NCBI GenBank assembly: GCA_030611885.1
Contig: JAUWOY010000002.1
Coordinates: 62,001-126,000 of the forward strand
Direction: 5' to 3'
DNA: 64,000 nucleotides
From: Chloroflexota bacterium
GTDB taxonomy: Bacteria; Chloroflexota; Anaerolineae; VGOG01
The first letter of the stretch is position 1; every line of letters starts with the position of its first letter. The notes under the pieces were generated by a model. It ran no database searches. It was not told the origin of the DNA and saw only the letters and a program-made list of their open reading frames with translations. A program made the translations under genes and the position numbers. Positions 50,504 to 59,716 of this stretch are shown here, in pieces.

Positions 50504-52303
50504 TTACTGCAGACTCCAGTGGTAGAGAGGCGGTGAACCGAAAGGCGGATACTCGAAGTTGACACCCTCCTTGACCAGGGTGTTCCGTTCGTAGCCCATG
50601 ATGGGGATGATCGCCACTTCATCCTCACACAGGATCTTGTCGGCCTCAAAGTAGTAGGCCTCACGCTCATCAGTGTCGAACGAGGTTCCGGCCAGATCCA
50701 TCAACTCGTCGAACCGCTCGCTCTCCCAACCGGTGTACTGGAAGGTTGACGAGGGCGCGAAGACCACCTGGAGCTGGTTCTGCGGGTCGCCGTAGTCCAT
50801 CACCCAACCCATGCGGTAGGCGTTGAACTCGCAGGCTGCCAGTTCTTCCTTGGAGTTGTTGCACTGATCAAGGTAGTCCAGGTAGACGGCCCACTCGTTG
50901 ACGCGCAGCTCTACATTGATGTTCAGGTTCTCCGTCCACATGGCGGCCACGGCTTCGAGGATGTCCTCGTTACCTCGGTTGAACCAGATCCTCAACACCG
51001 GGAAGCCCTCTCCGTCCGGGTACCCGGCCTCGGCCAGGTACGCCTGGGCCTGCTCAGGATTGAAGGTGTGGCCGCACGTGCCCCACTCCTGGTAGCCCAG
51101 GATCCTGGGCGGCGTGGTGCACGAGAGAGCGGTACGCCACGGCGTGTTCAACACGTTGTCGATGATGGCCTTGCGGTCAATGGCCGAGGCCAGGGCCTTG
51201 CGCACCAGCACGTTGTCCGTGGGCGGTGCTAGAACGTTCAGCCCAACGTAGTACACCCCAGGGCGCGGCAGGATACGGAGCTCCTCGCTGAGGACGGGGT
51301 CGGCCAGGATGCGCGGCATGTCCTCGCTCGGATAAGCGCCGACGTGGACTTCATCGTTTTCGTAGAGAGCCAGCCAGGTGGCATCCTCTACGATGATGGG
51401 CAGGGTGATCTTCTCGATCTTGACGTTGTCGGCGTCCCAGTAGGTGGGGTTCTTCACCAGCCCTACCTCGGCCTCGTGATCCCAGTAATCCAGCAGGTAG
51501 GCGCCGTTGCTCACGTAGTTGCCCGGCTCGGTCCACAGATCCCCGTACTCCTCGACGAGGTCCAGGCGGACGGGATAGAAGGTGGAGAAGGGCAGGACGG
51601 TCTCGAAGTAAGGCGTGGGTGCCTTGAGCGTGACTTCAAAGGTATAGTCGTCCGGGGCCTTGACACCCAACAACTCAGGATCGTCAATCTCGCCCGTGTT
51701 GAACTCCTCCGCTCCCTCCACGTCGTACATCAGCCAGGCGTACTCAGCCGCCGTCTCCGGCAACATCAGCCGGACGACGCCGTCCACGTAGTGCTGGGCC
51801 ACGACGGGCACGCCATCGGACCAGACGGCGTCCTTGCGCAGGTTGATGGTGTATACCAGACCGTCGTCGGAGACCGTGAAGTCGGTGGCTCCTGCGGGCT
51901 GGATGGAGCCGTCGCCTCGGTACTCGAACAGGCCTTCGATGCACTGATGGATGATCAGGTGCGAGGTGGTGTCGGTGGCCAACTGGATATCCAGCGTGGG
52001 CGGCTCAGTGCCGAGGGGGTACCACAGTCCCTCTAGCTGCACCTTGGGCGGCACAGGCGTTGGGGGTATGGGCGTGGCCGTAACCACCACTTCCACCTTC
52101 TTCTCCACCTCTACCTCTTTGACCACCTCTACCTCGACGGGCACTTCCTTTATGACCTCTACCTCTTTGATCACCTCTTTCTCAATGGGCACTTCCTTTA
52201 TGACCTCCACGATCTCAGGGGCCGGCGGAGCGCAGGCCGGGAGTATCATGGCGGCTATTGCCACCAGGGCGATCAGGGTCATCCACTTCTTGTTGGTAAA
52301 CAT
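50504..52303 (-). CDS. Family-5 extracellular solute-binding protein (OppA/DppA type)
   Basis: This 599-residue protein has a lipoprotein signal (MILPAC), then a charged repeat linker (about 32-80, EVIKEVPIEKEVIKEVEV type) and a family-5 binding domain (about 90-599; GLWYPLGTEPPTLDIQLATD, DNVLVRKALASAIDRKAIID). It captures peptides or similar solutes for the permease set. The linker is characteristic of Chloroflexota binding proteins. The ATG at 52303 has AAGGAGG upstream and a strong promoter ~250 bases away. Confidence 0.93.
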   Translation of the reverse strand: MFTNKKWMTLIALVAIAAMILPACAPPAPEIVEVIKEVPIEKEVIKEVEVIKEVPVEVEVVKEVEVEKKVEVVVTATPIPPTPVPPKVQLEGLWYPLGTEPPTLDIQLATDTTSHLIIHQCIEGLFEYRGDGSIQPAGATDFTVSDDGLVYTINLRKDAVWSDGVPVVAQHYVDGVVRLMLPETAAEYAWLMYDVEGAEEFNTGEIDDPELLGVKAPDDYTFEVTLKAPTPYFETVLPFSTFYPVRLDLVEEYGDLWTEPGNYVSNGAYLLDYWDHEAEVGLVKNPTYWDADNVKIEKITLPIIVEDATWLALYENDEVHVGAYPSEDMPRILADPVLSEELRILPRPGVYYVGLNVLAPPTDNVLVRKALASAIDRKAIIDNVLNTPWRTALSCTTPPRILGYQEWGTCGHTFNPEQAQAYLAEAGYPDGEGFPVLRIWFNRGNEDILEAVAAMWTENLNINVELRVNEWAVYLDYLDQCNNSKEELAACEFNAYRMGWVMDYGDPQNQLQVVFAPSSTFQYTGWESERFDELMDLAGTSFDTDEREAYYFEADKILCEDEVAIIPIMGYERNTLVKEGVNFEYPPFGSPPLYHWSLQ

Positions 52304-52348
52304 TTCTTCCTCCTTTTAGTTTTTGTGTTGCGATAGGCAAATCAACCT

Positions 52349-52366
52349 GGAGGCGGAGGGTCCCTC
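52349..52366. promoter_or_regulatory. Leader hairpin of the binding-protein gene
   Basis: GGCGGAGGG and CCCTCCGCC flank a two-base loop. The T-rich run is on the plus-strand side, so for the minus-strand transcript it is a 5' leader hairpin rather than a terminator. Confidence 0.4.
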
Positions 52367-52538
52367 CGCCTTTATCTTTTTATAGTCCCGTTTCACCACC
52401 CCCTTTCTTGATGTCTACTGTTGGAGGTAACTTCTCTCCGGGAAACAGTTTGTTGGCTAAAGGTGCGCTAATTTCTCTTCTCACTAACTCGGAGATACTA
52501 CTGCACCTGTTATACCCATAAAATGCGCCAAAGGTTCA

Positions 52539-52709
52539 CTATCGAGACCGCCTCTGTATTTTAGCAACAAAAGCCAGAAAAGTCAAATGCTGATTTTCAC
52601 CTAGGCACCATAACATCTCCCCCCGCAGACGCGCCGAGAGGCGGTAGACCAACAGTCCTAGTACCACCACTATCTCCAGAAACCACCAGACGAGGGCCAG
52701 CGGGTTGTA
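52539..52709 (-). pseudogene. C-terminal remnant of a membrane protein
   Basis: An open frame without start encodes NPLALVWWFLEIVVVLGLLV followed by a charged tail and a TAG. It looks like the end of a membrane protein whose 5' part is gone. The family is not recognised. The binding-protein promoter lies within it. Confidence 0.35.
52558..52586 (-). promoter_or_regulatory. Sigma-70 promoter of the solute-binding protein gene
   Basis: On the minus strand TTGACT (52586-52581) and TAAAAT (52563-52558) are separated by exactly 17 bases. Transcription from about 52551 would give a ~250-base leader. The promoter lies inside a fragment of a former membrane protein gene. Confidence 0.7.
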
Positions 52710-52715
52710 AAGTGT

Positions 52716-53465
52716 TCAGACTACGGCTCTATTTTTACCCTGCCTGTTCACAAAGTACCCGATAATTGCACCGATCAACAACACGGTGAACACAAAAATG
52801 AGACCGCCAAGCATCCACGACCCTCGAAGGCCAACGATCGTCCCCACCAGCATGCACCCTGCCAGCACGCCCATCGCGGTTATCACATCTAGTCCTAGCT
52901 CCTTCAATGGCCGATTGGCAGCGACCCATAAGCCCGCCCCACCCGCCATGCTCAGCAAACTGGCTGCCAGGGCGAAAGCGAAAATCTGGGTCCCGGTGAA
53001 GTAAGGCAGGCCTACCACCAGAATGCCACACGTTCCCTGGCGAGAGGGAAGTGGATATTTGCGGTTTACAGTCACTTTTACGAGAATCAAACGTCCGAAC
53101 GCCGCATCGTCTGAAGTCACCGTCCAGTGTAGTGGTTTCGTTTCGCCTGGATCGAGGGGGAGCTTCGTATTTACCTCTCTCATCAGGGTGACATACCCCT
53201 CAGTGATGTGGGCACGAGTGTATAATTCGATCGGCCTTTCAAGGGGGTTCGTGAAGGTCGCGGTTATTGTACCAGTCTCTGTCTTGGTCATCATCACGGG
53301 ACATCTCAAGGTCGTGAGCGGCGCATCTTGTTTGATGGAAGGATCAAACATGACCGCTTCGAAATCTCCCCAAACGACGATACCAAAGAGAGCCATCCCG
53401 AGAAGAACACCGACCGAAAAGATGAGCACACCCAGGGTGCGAATAGTTTTGTTTTTTAAGCTCAT
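52716..53465 (-). CDS. Membrane protein of unknown function
   Basis: This 249-residue protein has an N-terminal membrane span (about 11-33), an extracytoplasmic beta-rich domain (about 35-150; LERPIELYTRAHITEGYVTL) and about three C-terminal spans (about 155-240). The start at 53465 (MSLKNKTIR) has AAAGGAG upstream. No family is recognised. It lies between the oligopeptide ATPase genes and the binding-protein gene and may be an accessory to that transporter. Confidence 0.6.
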   Translation of the reverse strand: MSLKNKTIRTLGVLIFSVGVLLGMALFGIVVWGDFEAVMFDPSIKQDAPLTTLRCPVMMTKTETGTITATFTNPLERPIELYTRAHITEGYVTLMREVNTKLPLDPGETKPLHWTVTSDDAAFGRLILVKVTVNRKYPLPSRQGTCGILVVGLPYFTGTQIFAFALAASLLSMAGGAGLWVAANRPLKELGLDVITAMGVLAGCMLVGTIVGLRGSWMLGGLIFVFTVLLIGAIIGYFVNRQGKNRAVV

Positions 53466-53670
53466 CGTAAATCTCCTTTGTCGAACAATCAAATCAGCCC
53501 CGCTGAGAGGGCAGAGCGCTCTCCCTCGACGGGGCTGGGTGATTTTAAGAAGCTACGCAAAGCTCACCTCTTTTTTGCCACGAATGACACGAATTTTCAC
53601 TAATTTTTATTTTTTCGTGTTAATTCGTGCAACTTGTCCTGAGCCTGTCGAAGGGTTCGTGGCAAATTTC

Positions 53671-53871
53671 TCACCTCTTGCCCAAACGGCTGTACCAGGC
53701 AGCCCCAATGATGCCCAGGAGCAGGCCGCTGACCGAAGCACTGTAGGAGAGGAAGCTTAAGATAAAGCTCGCTTCGACGACCTTGATGGTCATCAGGAAG
53801 GGGGCCAGAAAACCGAACAGAACCAGGACAAAGCCGAGGGCGATGATTTCCCGAGGATGTAGGGGTCTCAT
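53671..53871 (-). CDS. Small two-span membrane protein
   Basis: This 66-residue protein starts MRPLHPREIIALGFVLVLFG and has two hydrophobic segments. The ATG overlaps the OppF stop as ATGA, indicating translational coupling with the transporter ATPase gene. The family is not recognised; small proteins of this kind are seen next to oligopeptide transporters in Chloroflexota-like genomes. Confidence 0.6.
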   Translation of the reverse strand: MRPLHPREIIALGFVLVLFGFLAPFLMTIKVVEASFILSFLSYSASVSGLLLGIIGAAWYSRLGKR

Positions 53872-54911
53872 TGGTAGAGCCAACATGCTGCAAAGTGTTC
53901 AGGCGCCGGTTCAAAATCCGGTGGCTCTTTCACGTCACACAAACCTTTTATCACGTGGGGACAGCGGGGATGGAACCGACATCCCGGCGGGGGATTGATC
54001 AGGCTGGGAGGCTCTCCGGGCGGCACTTCCTTGAAGGTGGCGGCATTCGCTGCATCCGGGTCAGAGGTTGCCGCCAGCAGCGCATGGGTATAGGGGTGGC
54101 GAGAATCGCGCAGAAGGTCATCAACTTTTGCTCTCTCGACCAGCTTGCCCGCATACATGACAAAGATACGTTCCGAAAAGTAGCGAACGGTGGAGAGGTC
54201 GTGGGTGATATAGATGACCGCCAGGTTGTGGGAGTGTTGCAAGCCCCGCAGAAGTCTGAGAATCTCCACCCGCACCGAAGCGTCGAGCATGGACACTGGC
54301 TCATCAGCCACGATGAGCTTCGGCTCCAGGATCATGGAGCGGGCGATAACTACCCGTTGCTGCTGACCACCACTGAGCATGTGAGGAAACTTGGTTATAT
54401 ATTCCTCTATAGGGGTCATCTTGACCTCTCCCATCACATCGCGGATGCACTGCTCCCGTTCTGCTCTGCTTTTCACCCCGTTGATGATCAGGGGTTCTTC
54501 CAGGATGCGCTGAACGCTCATGAAGGGAGGCAGTGCTCCGTAAGGGTCCTGCTGTACGTAGCCCACCTGGGAGCGATAGAATTTCATCTCGCGTTTCCCC
54601 TTTGTGCTGAGTTTGATGCCCTCAAACGAAATTTCGCCCTTGGTGGGCCGGTACAGTCCCAGAATAGTCTTCATCAGGGTGGTTTTCCCGCAGCCACTCT
54701 CGCCGACGATGCCAATCGCCTCTTTGTGGTGCAGGTCGAAGTTCACGCCGTCCACCGCCTGCACATATCCGGCGTGTCCAAACCCCCAGCGCCTCAGCTC
54801 GAACCACACGTGCAAGTTCTGAATTGACAGCAGGGCTGGAGGTTGGATATTGGATATTGGATATTGGATATTAGGGGTTGGAGATTGGGGAACCTGGACG
54901 TGCTCTTTCAT
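53868..54911 (-). CDS. Oligopeptide ABC transporter ATPase, OppF/DppF type
   Basis: This 347-residue ATPase has Walker A GESGCGKTT, signature LSGGQQQRV, Walker B LIVADEP and the C-terminal oligopeptide-binding-type ATPase region with Cys-rich end (PPGCRFHPRCPHVIKGLCD). Residues about 8-25 (QSPTPNIQYPISNIQPP) are encoded by an AATATCCAAT tandem repeat and are not part of the normal N-terminus. The start at 54911 has AGGAG upstream. Confidence 0.93.
   Translation of the reverse strand: MKEHVQVPQSPTPNIQYPISNIQPPALLSIQNLHVWFELRRWGFGHAGYVQAVDGVNFDLHHKEAIGIVGESGCGKTTLMKTILGLYRPTKGEISFEGIKLSTKGKREMKFYRSQVGYVQQDPYGALPPFMSVQRILEEPLIINGVKSRAEREQCIRDVMGEVKMTPIEEYITKFPHMLSGGQQQRVVIARSMILEPKLIVADEPVSMLDASVRVEILRLLRGLQHSHNLAVIYITHDLSTVRYFSERIFVMYAGKLVERAKVDDLLRDSRHPYTHALLAATSDPDAANAATFKEVPPGEPPSLINPPPGCRFHPRCPHVIKGLCDVKEPPDFEPAPEHFAACWLYQ
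54840..54893 (-). repeat. AATATCCAATATCC repeat inside the oppF-like gene
   Basis: Four TGGATAT units (plus orientation) lie in frame near the start of the gene and encode NIQYPISNIQ. The same family lies in the aldehyde dehydrogenase and PduS genes. Confidence 0.8.
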
Positions 54912-54968
54912 GTTATACTCCTGGCAACCGCGAGGGTAGCCCTTACCCTCCACGTTTCACGTTTGGCC

Positions 54969-55925
54969 TCACGCATACAACCAGCATTTGACTTGACGTC
55001 TGTTCGCCCCCACCACAGGCGGATCTTGATCGCACTGTTCAAAGCGCTGGGGACAACGCGGTGCGAACCGACAGCCCGGCCGGAGATTGATAAGGCTAGG
55101 TGGTTGGCCGGTGATGAACTCCGGCTCTTTGTCGCCTCGCAGTCTCGGTACGCTGGCCATGAGCTTTTGTGAGTATGGATGGAGAGGGGCGGTGAAAAAC
55201 CGGGCCGCGTCGCTCACCTCCACGATCTGGCCAGCGTACATCACGGCCACGCGGTCTGCCAGCTCGCTGGAGGTGGCGATATCATGAGTGATCAGAATAA
55301 AGCTTATCTCCAAATCCTTCTTGATGCGTTTGAGCAAGTTAAAGATGTTCGCCTGTGTCAGTACGTCCAGCGCGGATGTCGGCTCGTCGAGGATGACGAG
55401 GCCCGGCACGGTCGTCAGCGCCATGGCAATGGCGACCCGCTGCCGCATGCCGCCGCTCAACTCAAAGGCATAGCGGTTCAAAAAGCCAACCGGCACCCCT
55501 ACGCGCTGAAACATTATGCGGGCCTGGGCCAATGCCTTATCCTTTTTCACCGCGCCATGTACCATCATAGGCTCTGCCACCTGATCCCCCACCCTGAGAA
55601 CCGGATTCAGAGCGTTCATGGCCGCCTGTGGTACCAGCGACATCTGGACCCACCTGACCTCCCGTCGGAACTCCTCATCCCCCATGGTCATCACGTCCGT
55701 ACCGTCCAGATAGACGCTGCCGGAGTAGGCAGCCACGTTGCGGGGGAGGAGCCGCAAGATGGCCTTGGCCAGCGAGGTCTTTCCACAGCCGGATTCGCCG
55801 ACGATCACTATGGCTTCGGTGTAATCGAGATCAAGGTTCACTCTATCTACTGCTTGAACAATCCCCTGGGTGGTGCGGAAGTGAAGCAGCAGGTTTTCCA
55901 CGCGCAACAGTCTGGCTTCCGACAT
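54969..55925 (-). CDS. Oligopeptide ABC transporter ATPase, OppD/DppD type
   Basis: This 318-residue ATPase has Walker A GESGCGKTS, signature ELSGGMRQRVAIAMAL, Walker B LVILDEP and the C-terminal Cys-rich end (PGCRFAPRCPQRFEQCDQ). It works with the OppF-type partner to power the permease set. The gap to oppF holds an AAACGTG-type repeat (54950-54966). Confidence 0.94.
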   Translation of the reverse strand: MSEARLLRVENLLLHFRTTQGIVQAVDRVNLDLDYTEAIVIVGESGCGKTSLAKAILRLLPRNVAAYSGSVYLDGTDVMTMGDEEFRREVRWVQMSLVPQAAMNALNPVLRVGDQVAEPMMVHGAVKKDKALAQARIMFQRVGVPVGFLNRYAFELSGGMRQRVAIAMALTTVPGLVILDEPTSALDVLTQANIFNLLKRIKKDLEISFILITHDIATSSELADRVAVMYAGQIVEVSDAARFFTAPLHPYSQKLMASVPRLRGDKEPEFITGQPPSLINLRPGCRFAPRCPQRFEQCDQDPPVVGANRRQVKCWLYA

Positions 55926-55929
55926 TGTT

Positions 55930-56034
55930 TTACAGACCTCTCAGTCTTGGGTTGAAGATGCAATCACGGACCGGCGGCGTGGGAGCCGCCTCTGCTAGAA
56001 ACTTACAGACCTCTCAGTCTTGGGTTGAAGATGC
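55930..56034. repeat. Direct duplication of the oppC 3' end
   Basis: The 32 bases 56003-56034, which encode the last nine residues (IFNPRLRGL-type end) and stop of the oppC-like gene, are repeated exactly at 55930-55961. The 41 bases between contain GGCGGCGTGGGAGCCGCC. Confidence 0.85.
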
Positions 56035-57334
56035 GATCTAAGGCAAAGCCCATCAGGGAAAAGCCGAGTCCGGTCACTGCCAGGAGAGCGGCGGGCTCCA
56101 GCATCCAGTAGTATTGCCCCTCGTACAGGGCACCGTTGACGCGAGCGTCGTTGATCACCTTACCCCAGGTGGGGAGAATGGGATCGCCCAGCCCTAGTAC
56201 GGACAGTGCCGCCTCGAGGAACACAAAGCTGGGGATCATGATGACTAACTGCGGAATCAACATGGGGACGATGCGCGGGATCAAGTAGCGAAAGATGATC
56301 CGCAAGTCGCTGGCGCCGTAGGCCTGGGCAGCCTCGACGTACGGCGCTTCCTTCACCTGAAGAAAGACGGCCCGGTAGGTCTTGATCGCGCTGCCAAAGA
56401 TACTCAGGATGATGACGACCCCCAACATTAACCAGATACTTTTAGAGTAGAAGGTGCCGATCATGACGAGGATAGGAAGAACGGGCAAGATCAGATTCAC
56501 TTCGGTGACCCGCTGGATGAGCATGTCCACCCACCTCCCGTACCAGGCACCAATGCCAGAGATGGCCATGGTGGTGATGGTGGTGCCAACGGCTGCCAGG
56601 AGCCCAAAAGCCAGGGCAATCGGCGTTCCATAGAGCAACGCTATCCTCAAGTCCCGGCGGCGGTGGTCGGTTCCTACCGGTCCGTGCACCTGGCCGTAGA
56701 TCACGAGCTTGGCGTCCAGGTCGGCGCCCTCCTCAAACACAAGCCCACTGACCCGCAGTGCGTAGGCGCCCTTGAGGGGAACGAGCGTCTCCGCAGCCGG
56801 GTCTGCAAACAGCCCCCGCTCGGGAAGCTCTCCACCCAGCCTGCGCTTGAGCTTCGCGTCCTGGGAGATGCGGTACGTATCGGATTGATGGAGCGAAGAA
56901 TCCCCAACCCTGATTTCTCTCCCATCTGGAGTTAGCCAGGAAAGGGAAACATAAGGCTGTTTCTCGTTGTACTGGGCAGTAAAAAAGACCGATAGCTCTT
57001 GCGGGAACCCATCGTAGGTGTAGTCGAAGGGGAACGAAATCGTTATCTCGGTCCTGTCCTCAGAAACAACCGTGGTACTCTTGCTGGCCGATCCATCCTG
57101 GCTGCTCATGACGAGGGTCGGGGGGAGATTCCGCCTTGTGAGAAGGTTCATCCAGATTGGTTGCGCGTTTTTGGGGTTTTCGTACCAAACCTCTGGCCCA
57201 CCACGCCAGAGTCTGATCGCTTCGCTATAGGGTATGGTAATCAGCGCATAGATTGAGACAGCGACCAAAGCCAGGATGATCACCAGGCCGGCCACGGCAG
57301 ACGGATAGCGTATAATTTCTTTAAGCGTTCTCAT
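56003..57334 (-). CDS. Oligopeptide ABC permease, OppC/DppC type with long outer loop
   Basis: This 443-residue permease is longer than the usual ~300. After the first span it has an extra ~180-residue extracytoplasmic region (about 40-220), then the normal five spans and the EAA loop EAAQAYGASDLRIIFRYLIPRIVPM. The extra part contains beta-type sequence such as ITISFPFDYTYDGFP and PYVSLSWLTPDG. It may contact the binding protein or a surface partner. The start overlaps the stop of the OppB gene by four bases. Confidence 0.92.
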   Translation of the reverse strand: MRTLKEIIRYPSAVAGLVIILALVAVSIYALITIPYSEAIRLWRGGPEVWYENPKNAQPIWMNLLTRRNLPPTLVMSSQDGSASKSTTVVSEDRTEITISFPFDYTYDGFPQELSVFFTAQYNEKQPYVSLSWLTPDGREIRVGDSSLHQSDTYRISQDAKLKRRLGGELPERGLFADPAAETLVPLKGAYALRVSGLVFEEGADLDAKLVIYGQVHGPVGTDHRRRDLRIALLYGTPIALAFGLLAAVGTTITTMAISGIGAWYGRWVDMLIQRVTEVNLILPVLPILVMIGTFYSKSIWLMLGVVIILSIFGSAIKTYRAVFLQVKEAPYVEAAQAYGASDLRIIFRYLIPRIVPMLIPQLVIMIPSFVFLEAALSVLGLGDPILPTWGKVINDARVNGALYEGQYYWMLEPAALLAVTGLGFSLMGFALDRIFNPRLRGL

Positions 57335-58479
57335 GCTCTTCTACCCTCATCTCCAATTTTTACCCTGGGGTCTACCAGGGCGTAGATGAAATCCAGGAGA
57401 AAGACTGTGATCGCCAGGAGGTAGGCATAAATGACGGTGGAGCCCACAATCACCGGCGTATCGAAGAGACCGATGGCCCGGTAGAGGGCTCGCCCGAGCC
57501 CTGGCCAGTTGAAGACGGTCTCCAAAATGATGGCCCCTTGCCAGAGAGCGATCAGGGTCATGGCAAAGCTGGTGATAATCGTGGGCAGGGTCGGTCTAAG
57601 AATGTAGCGTCGCTCGATCTCCCTGGAGGACAATCCCTTGGCCTTGGCCATCTCAACGTAATCCTCACTGGAGTAAATGAGAAAGAACGTCCGCCACCCA
57701 TAGGCGCTCGCAAAGATCGCGCTGATGACAATGGCAGAGACGGGCAGGATCAGATGTTTGAGCACACTGAGGGCATAGCCCACAGTGGACTCGGGAGGCG
57801 GCGCAGCGACCATCGAGCCGAAGGGCAGGATTTGCAGCACCGCCGCAAAGATGAGAATCAGGAAAAGGCCGTAAAACCAGGCCGGGGCAGCGGACGATGG
57901 CGCAAGGGCGACGATTAGCTTGTCTAGCAGGCTGCCATACCTTCTGGAGAGATAGAGAGCGAGGAAAAGGCTCAGGAAGAAAAGGAAGAGATTCGCCGCG
58001 CCCCACAGGGCCAGGGTGGGCGGAAGGCGCTCCAGGAGGATCAGCCGAACCTGTTTCGACCCACTGTCGCTGAACATCAGCTCGGCAAGCCCCAGGTTGA
58101 GCGTCATGGCGTCCTTAAGGAAAGCGAAGCTGCGCACCACAAACGGTTTATCCAGGCCCAACCGCTTTTCTGCCAGTGCGACCCGCTCCTCGATGAGCGC
58201 CTTTTTTTCCTCTGAGCTCATTCGCTTCATCTCCGCACTCTCGTCGGCGAAGATGGCCACTGATACATGTTCGCGGATGAAGCCCCGCCGCATCTCGTCA
58301 ACGTATCCGCCCATGTTGGCGATGAGAATGGTCAGGTACACGCCGACAATGACCATGAGGAAGAGTAGAATTACCCTGACGAGCGTATACCTGGCGACCC
58401 GGGAGAAGGTGCTGGTGCCAGTTTTCTCTTGCTCTTGCGGCGTAACATCCATATCCATTGTCAAGGCTGCATCGCTCAT
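57331..58479 (-). CDS. Oligopeptide ABC permease, OppB/DppB type, set 2
   Basis: This 382-residue permease has a cytosolic N-terminal extension (1-28), a span (29-52), a ~110-residue outer region with charged helices and five further spans. The EAA loop reads EMAKAKGLSSREIERRYILRPTLPTIITSF. It heads the transporter operon OppB-OppC-OppD-OppF. The ribosome site is weak (GCGAGAAGC). Confidence 0.92.
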   Translation of the reverse strand: MSDAALTMDMDVTPQEQEKTGTSTFSRVARYTLVRVILLFLMVIVGVYLTILIANMGGYVDEMRRGFIREHVSVAIFADESAEMKRMSSEEKKALIEERVALAEKRLGLDKPFVVRSFAFLKDAMTLNLGLAELMFSDSGSKQVRLILLERLPPTLALWGAANLFLFFLSLFLALYLSRRYGSLLDKLIVALAPSSAAPAWFYGLFLILIFAAVLQILPFGSMVAAPPPESTVGYALSVLKHLILPVSAIVISAIFASAYGWRTFFLIYSSEDYVEMAKAKGLSSREIERRYILRPTLPTIITSFAMTLIALWQGAIILETVFNWPGLGRALYRAIGLFDTPVIVGSTVIYAYLLAITVFLLDFIYALVDPRVKIGDEGRRA

Positions 58480-58690
58480 GATGCTTCTCGCTTTCTGTAC
58501 TCGACATTCAGTACATCAAGGTCTGGATCACGGAGTCACGGAAGTTTCGTGCTTCCATGCTTTCCGTGCTTCCGTGTTCCTGCGCTGCCCCCCAACAAGT
58601 TGGGGAGTCCGAATCGCTAGATCCAAGATTTCCAGCAGAGGCGGCTCCCATGCCTGTCCTGAGCCTGTCGAAGGGCCGCCGGCTTTCGTT
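58480..58690. other. Intergenic region upstream of the oligopeptide operon
   Basis: It contains half of a CCCCAACAAGTTGGGG palindrome (58589-58604) and a CCTGTCCTGAGCCTGTCGAAG motif (58655-58675) shared with 53633 and 50152. No gene is seen; the promoter of the oppB-like gene is expected here but no good match was found. Confidence 0.5.
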
Positions 58691-58987
58691 TGTCATTGCG
58701 AGCTGCTCCATAGCGCGTTAGCGCTACTCATTGTGTAAGAAAACCGTCAGCGCCGGCCGAGTAGGAGCGACTTGGGTTGAGCCTGTCGAAACCAGCGACG
58801 TATCGAGGCCAAGCGGGTTACCCGGAGAGCCGCTCGCTTGATTTCGATACGCTCTGCTACTCAATCAGCGCTCGCTCCCCGGGTTTTGCATACAACCGTT
58901 TGTTTCTTAGTAGGCACGGTTTTTGTGCCGAAGCAATCCCCTACTTGCGCATTGGAGATTGCTTCGCAAAAACCGCTCGCAATGACA
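58691..58987. mobile_element. TGTCATTGCGAG composite element, copy C
   Basis: The 297-bp element has ends TGTCATTGCGAG and CTCGCAATGACA and contains a nested CGCCGGCCGAGTAGG/CTACTCAATCAGCG palindrome. It shares segments with copy B but in reverse order. It ends 36 bases before the BMC-T start, so it is the immediate upstream region of the microcompartment locus. Confidence 0.78.
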
Positions 58988-59022
58988 TGGCGCATAACAA
59001 TCATAATCAAGGAGGTACGACT

Positions 59023-59661
59023 TTGGCAGTAGACTTACGATCATACATTTTTCTCGACAGCTTGCAGCCGCAGCTCACGGCCTTCATCGGCTCCACGGCC
59101 AGGGGATTCCTGCCCCTCGTGGGCGACGCTTCCCTCTGGGTGGAGATCTCGCCCGGCATCGAGATCAACCGCATGACGGACATCGCGCTGAAGGCCACTA
59201 ACGTGCGGCCAGCAGTGCAGGTGGTGGAGCGGCTCTTCGGCCTTCTGGAGGTACATTCCCCCTCTCAGGCGGACGTGCGGGCGGCCGGGGCAGCCATCCT
59301 GGACGCATTGGAGCTCGAGCCGAGCGACCGCTGGAAGCCCAGGATCGCCTCCAGCCAGGTGATCCGCCACGTGGACGACCATCACGCTCAACTGGTCAAC
59401 CGCAACCGCAAGGGCTCCATGCTCATCCCTGGCCAGACCCTCTACATCCTGGAGGTGGAGCCCGCAGCCTACTCAATACTGGCGGCCAATGAGGCGGAGA
59501 AAGCGGCTCACATCACCCTGGTCCACGTGCGGCCCTTTGGCAGCTTTGGTCGGCTCTGGCTCGGCGGCGAGGAACGGGACATCATGGCCGGCTACGGGGC
59601 CGCTCTGGAGGCCATCGAATCGGTGACGGGGAAGGTGGTGGAGCCCAAGAGGCGAGCATAG
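59023..59661 (+). CDS. Microcompartment shell protein, BMC-T (tandem-domain trimer)
   Basis: This 212-residue protein starts at TTG 59023, seven bases after AAGGAGG. Two BMC folds are fused: [60 protein letters not shown] in the first half and [20 protein letters not shown] with [12 protein letters not shown] in the second. Such proteins form pseudohexamer trimers, some of which stack and gate larger metabolites. The in-frame extension upstream is repeat sequence. It opens the microcompartment gene cluster. Confidence 0.93.
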   Translation: MAVDLRSYIFLDSLQPQLTAFIGSTARGFLPLVGDASLWVEISPGIEINRMTDIALKATNVRPAVQVVERLFGLLEVHSPSQADVRAAGAAILDALELEPSDRWKPRIASSQVIRHVDDHHAQLVNRNRKGSMLIPGQTLYILEVEPAAYSILAANEAEKAAHITLVHVRPFGSFGRLWLGGEERDIMAGYGAALEAIESVTGKVVEPKRRA

Positions 59662-59665
59662 CGAA

Positions 59666-59697
59666 ATCCAAAATCCAAAGCTCAAAGTTCAAACTAG
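59666..59697. repeat. AAAGTTC-type repeat between BMC-T and BMC-H
   Basis: AAATCCAAAATCCAAAGCTC followed by AAAGTTC units matches the linker-coding repeats of the aldolase-Fae genes. Confidence 0.75.
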
Positions 59698-59716
59698 AAA
59701 GGGAGGTCTTGTTACA

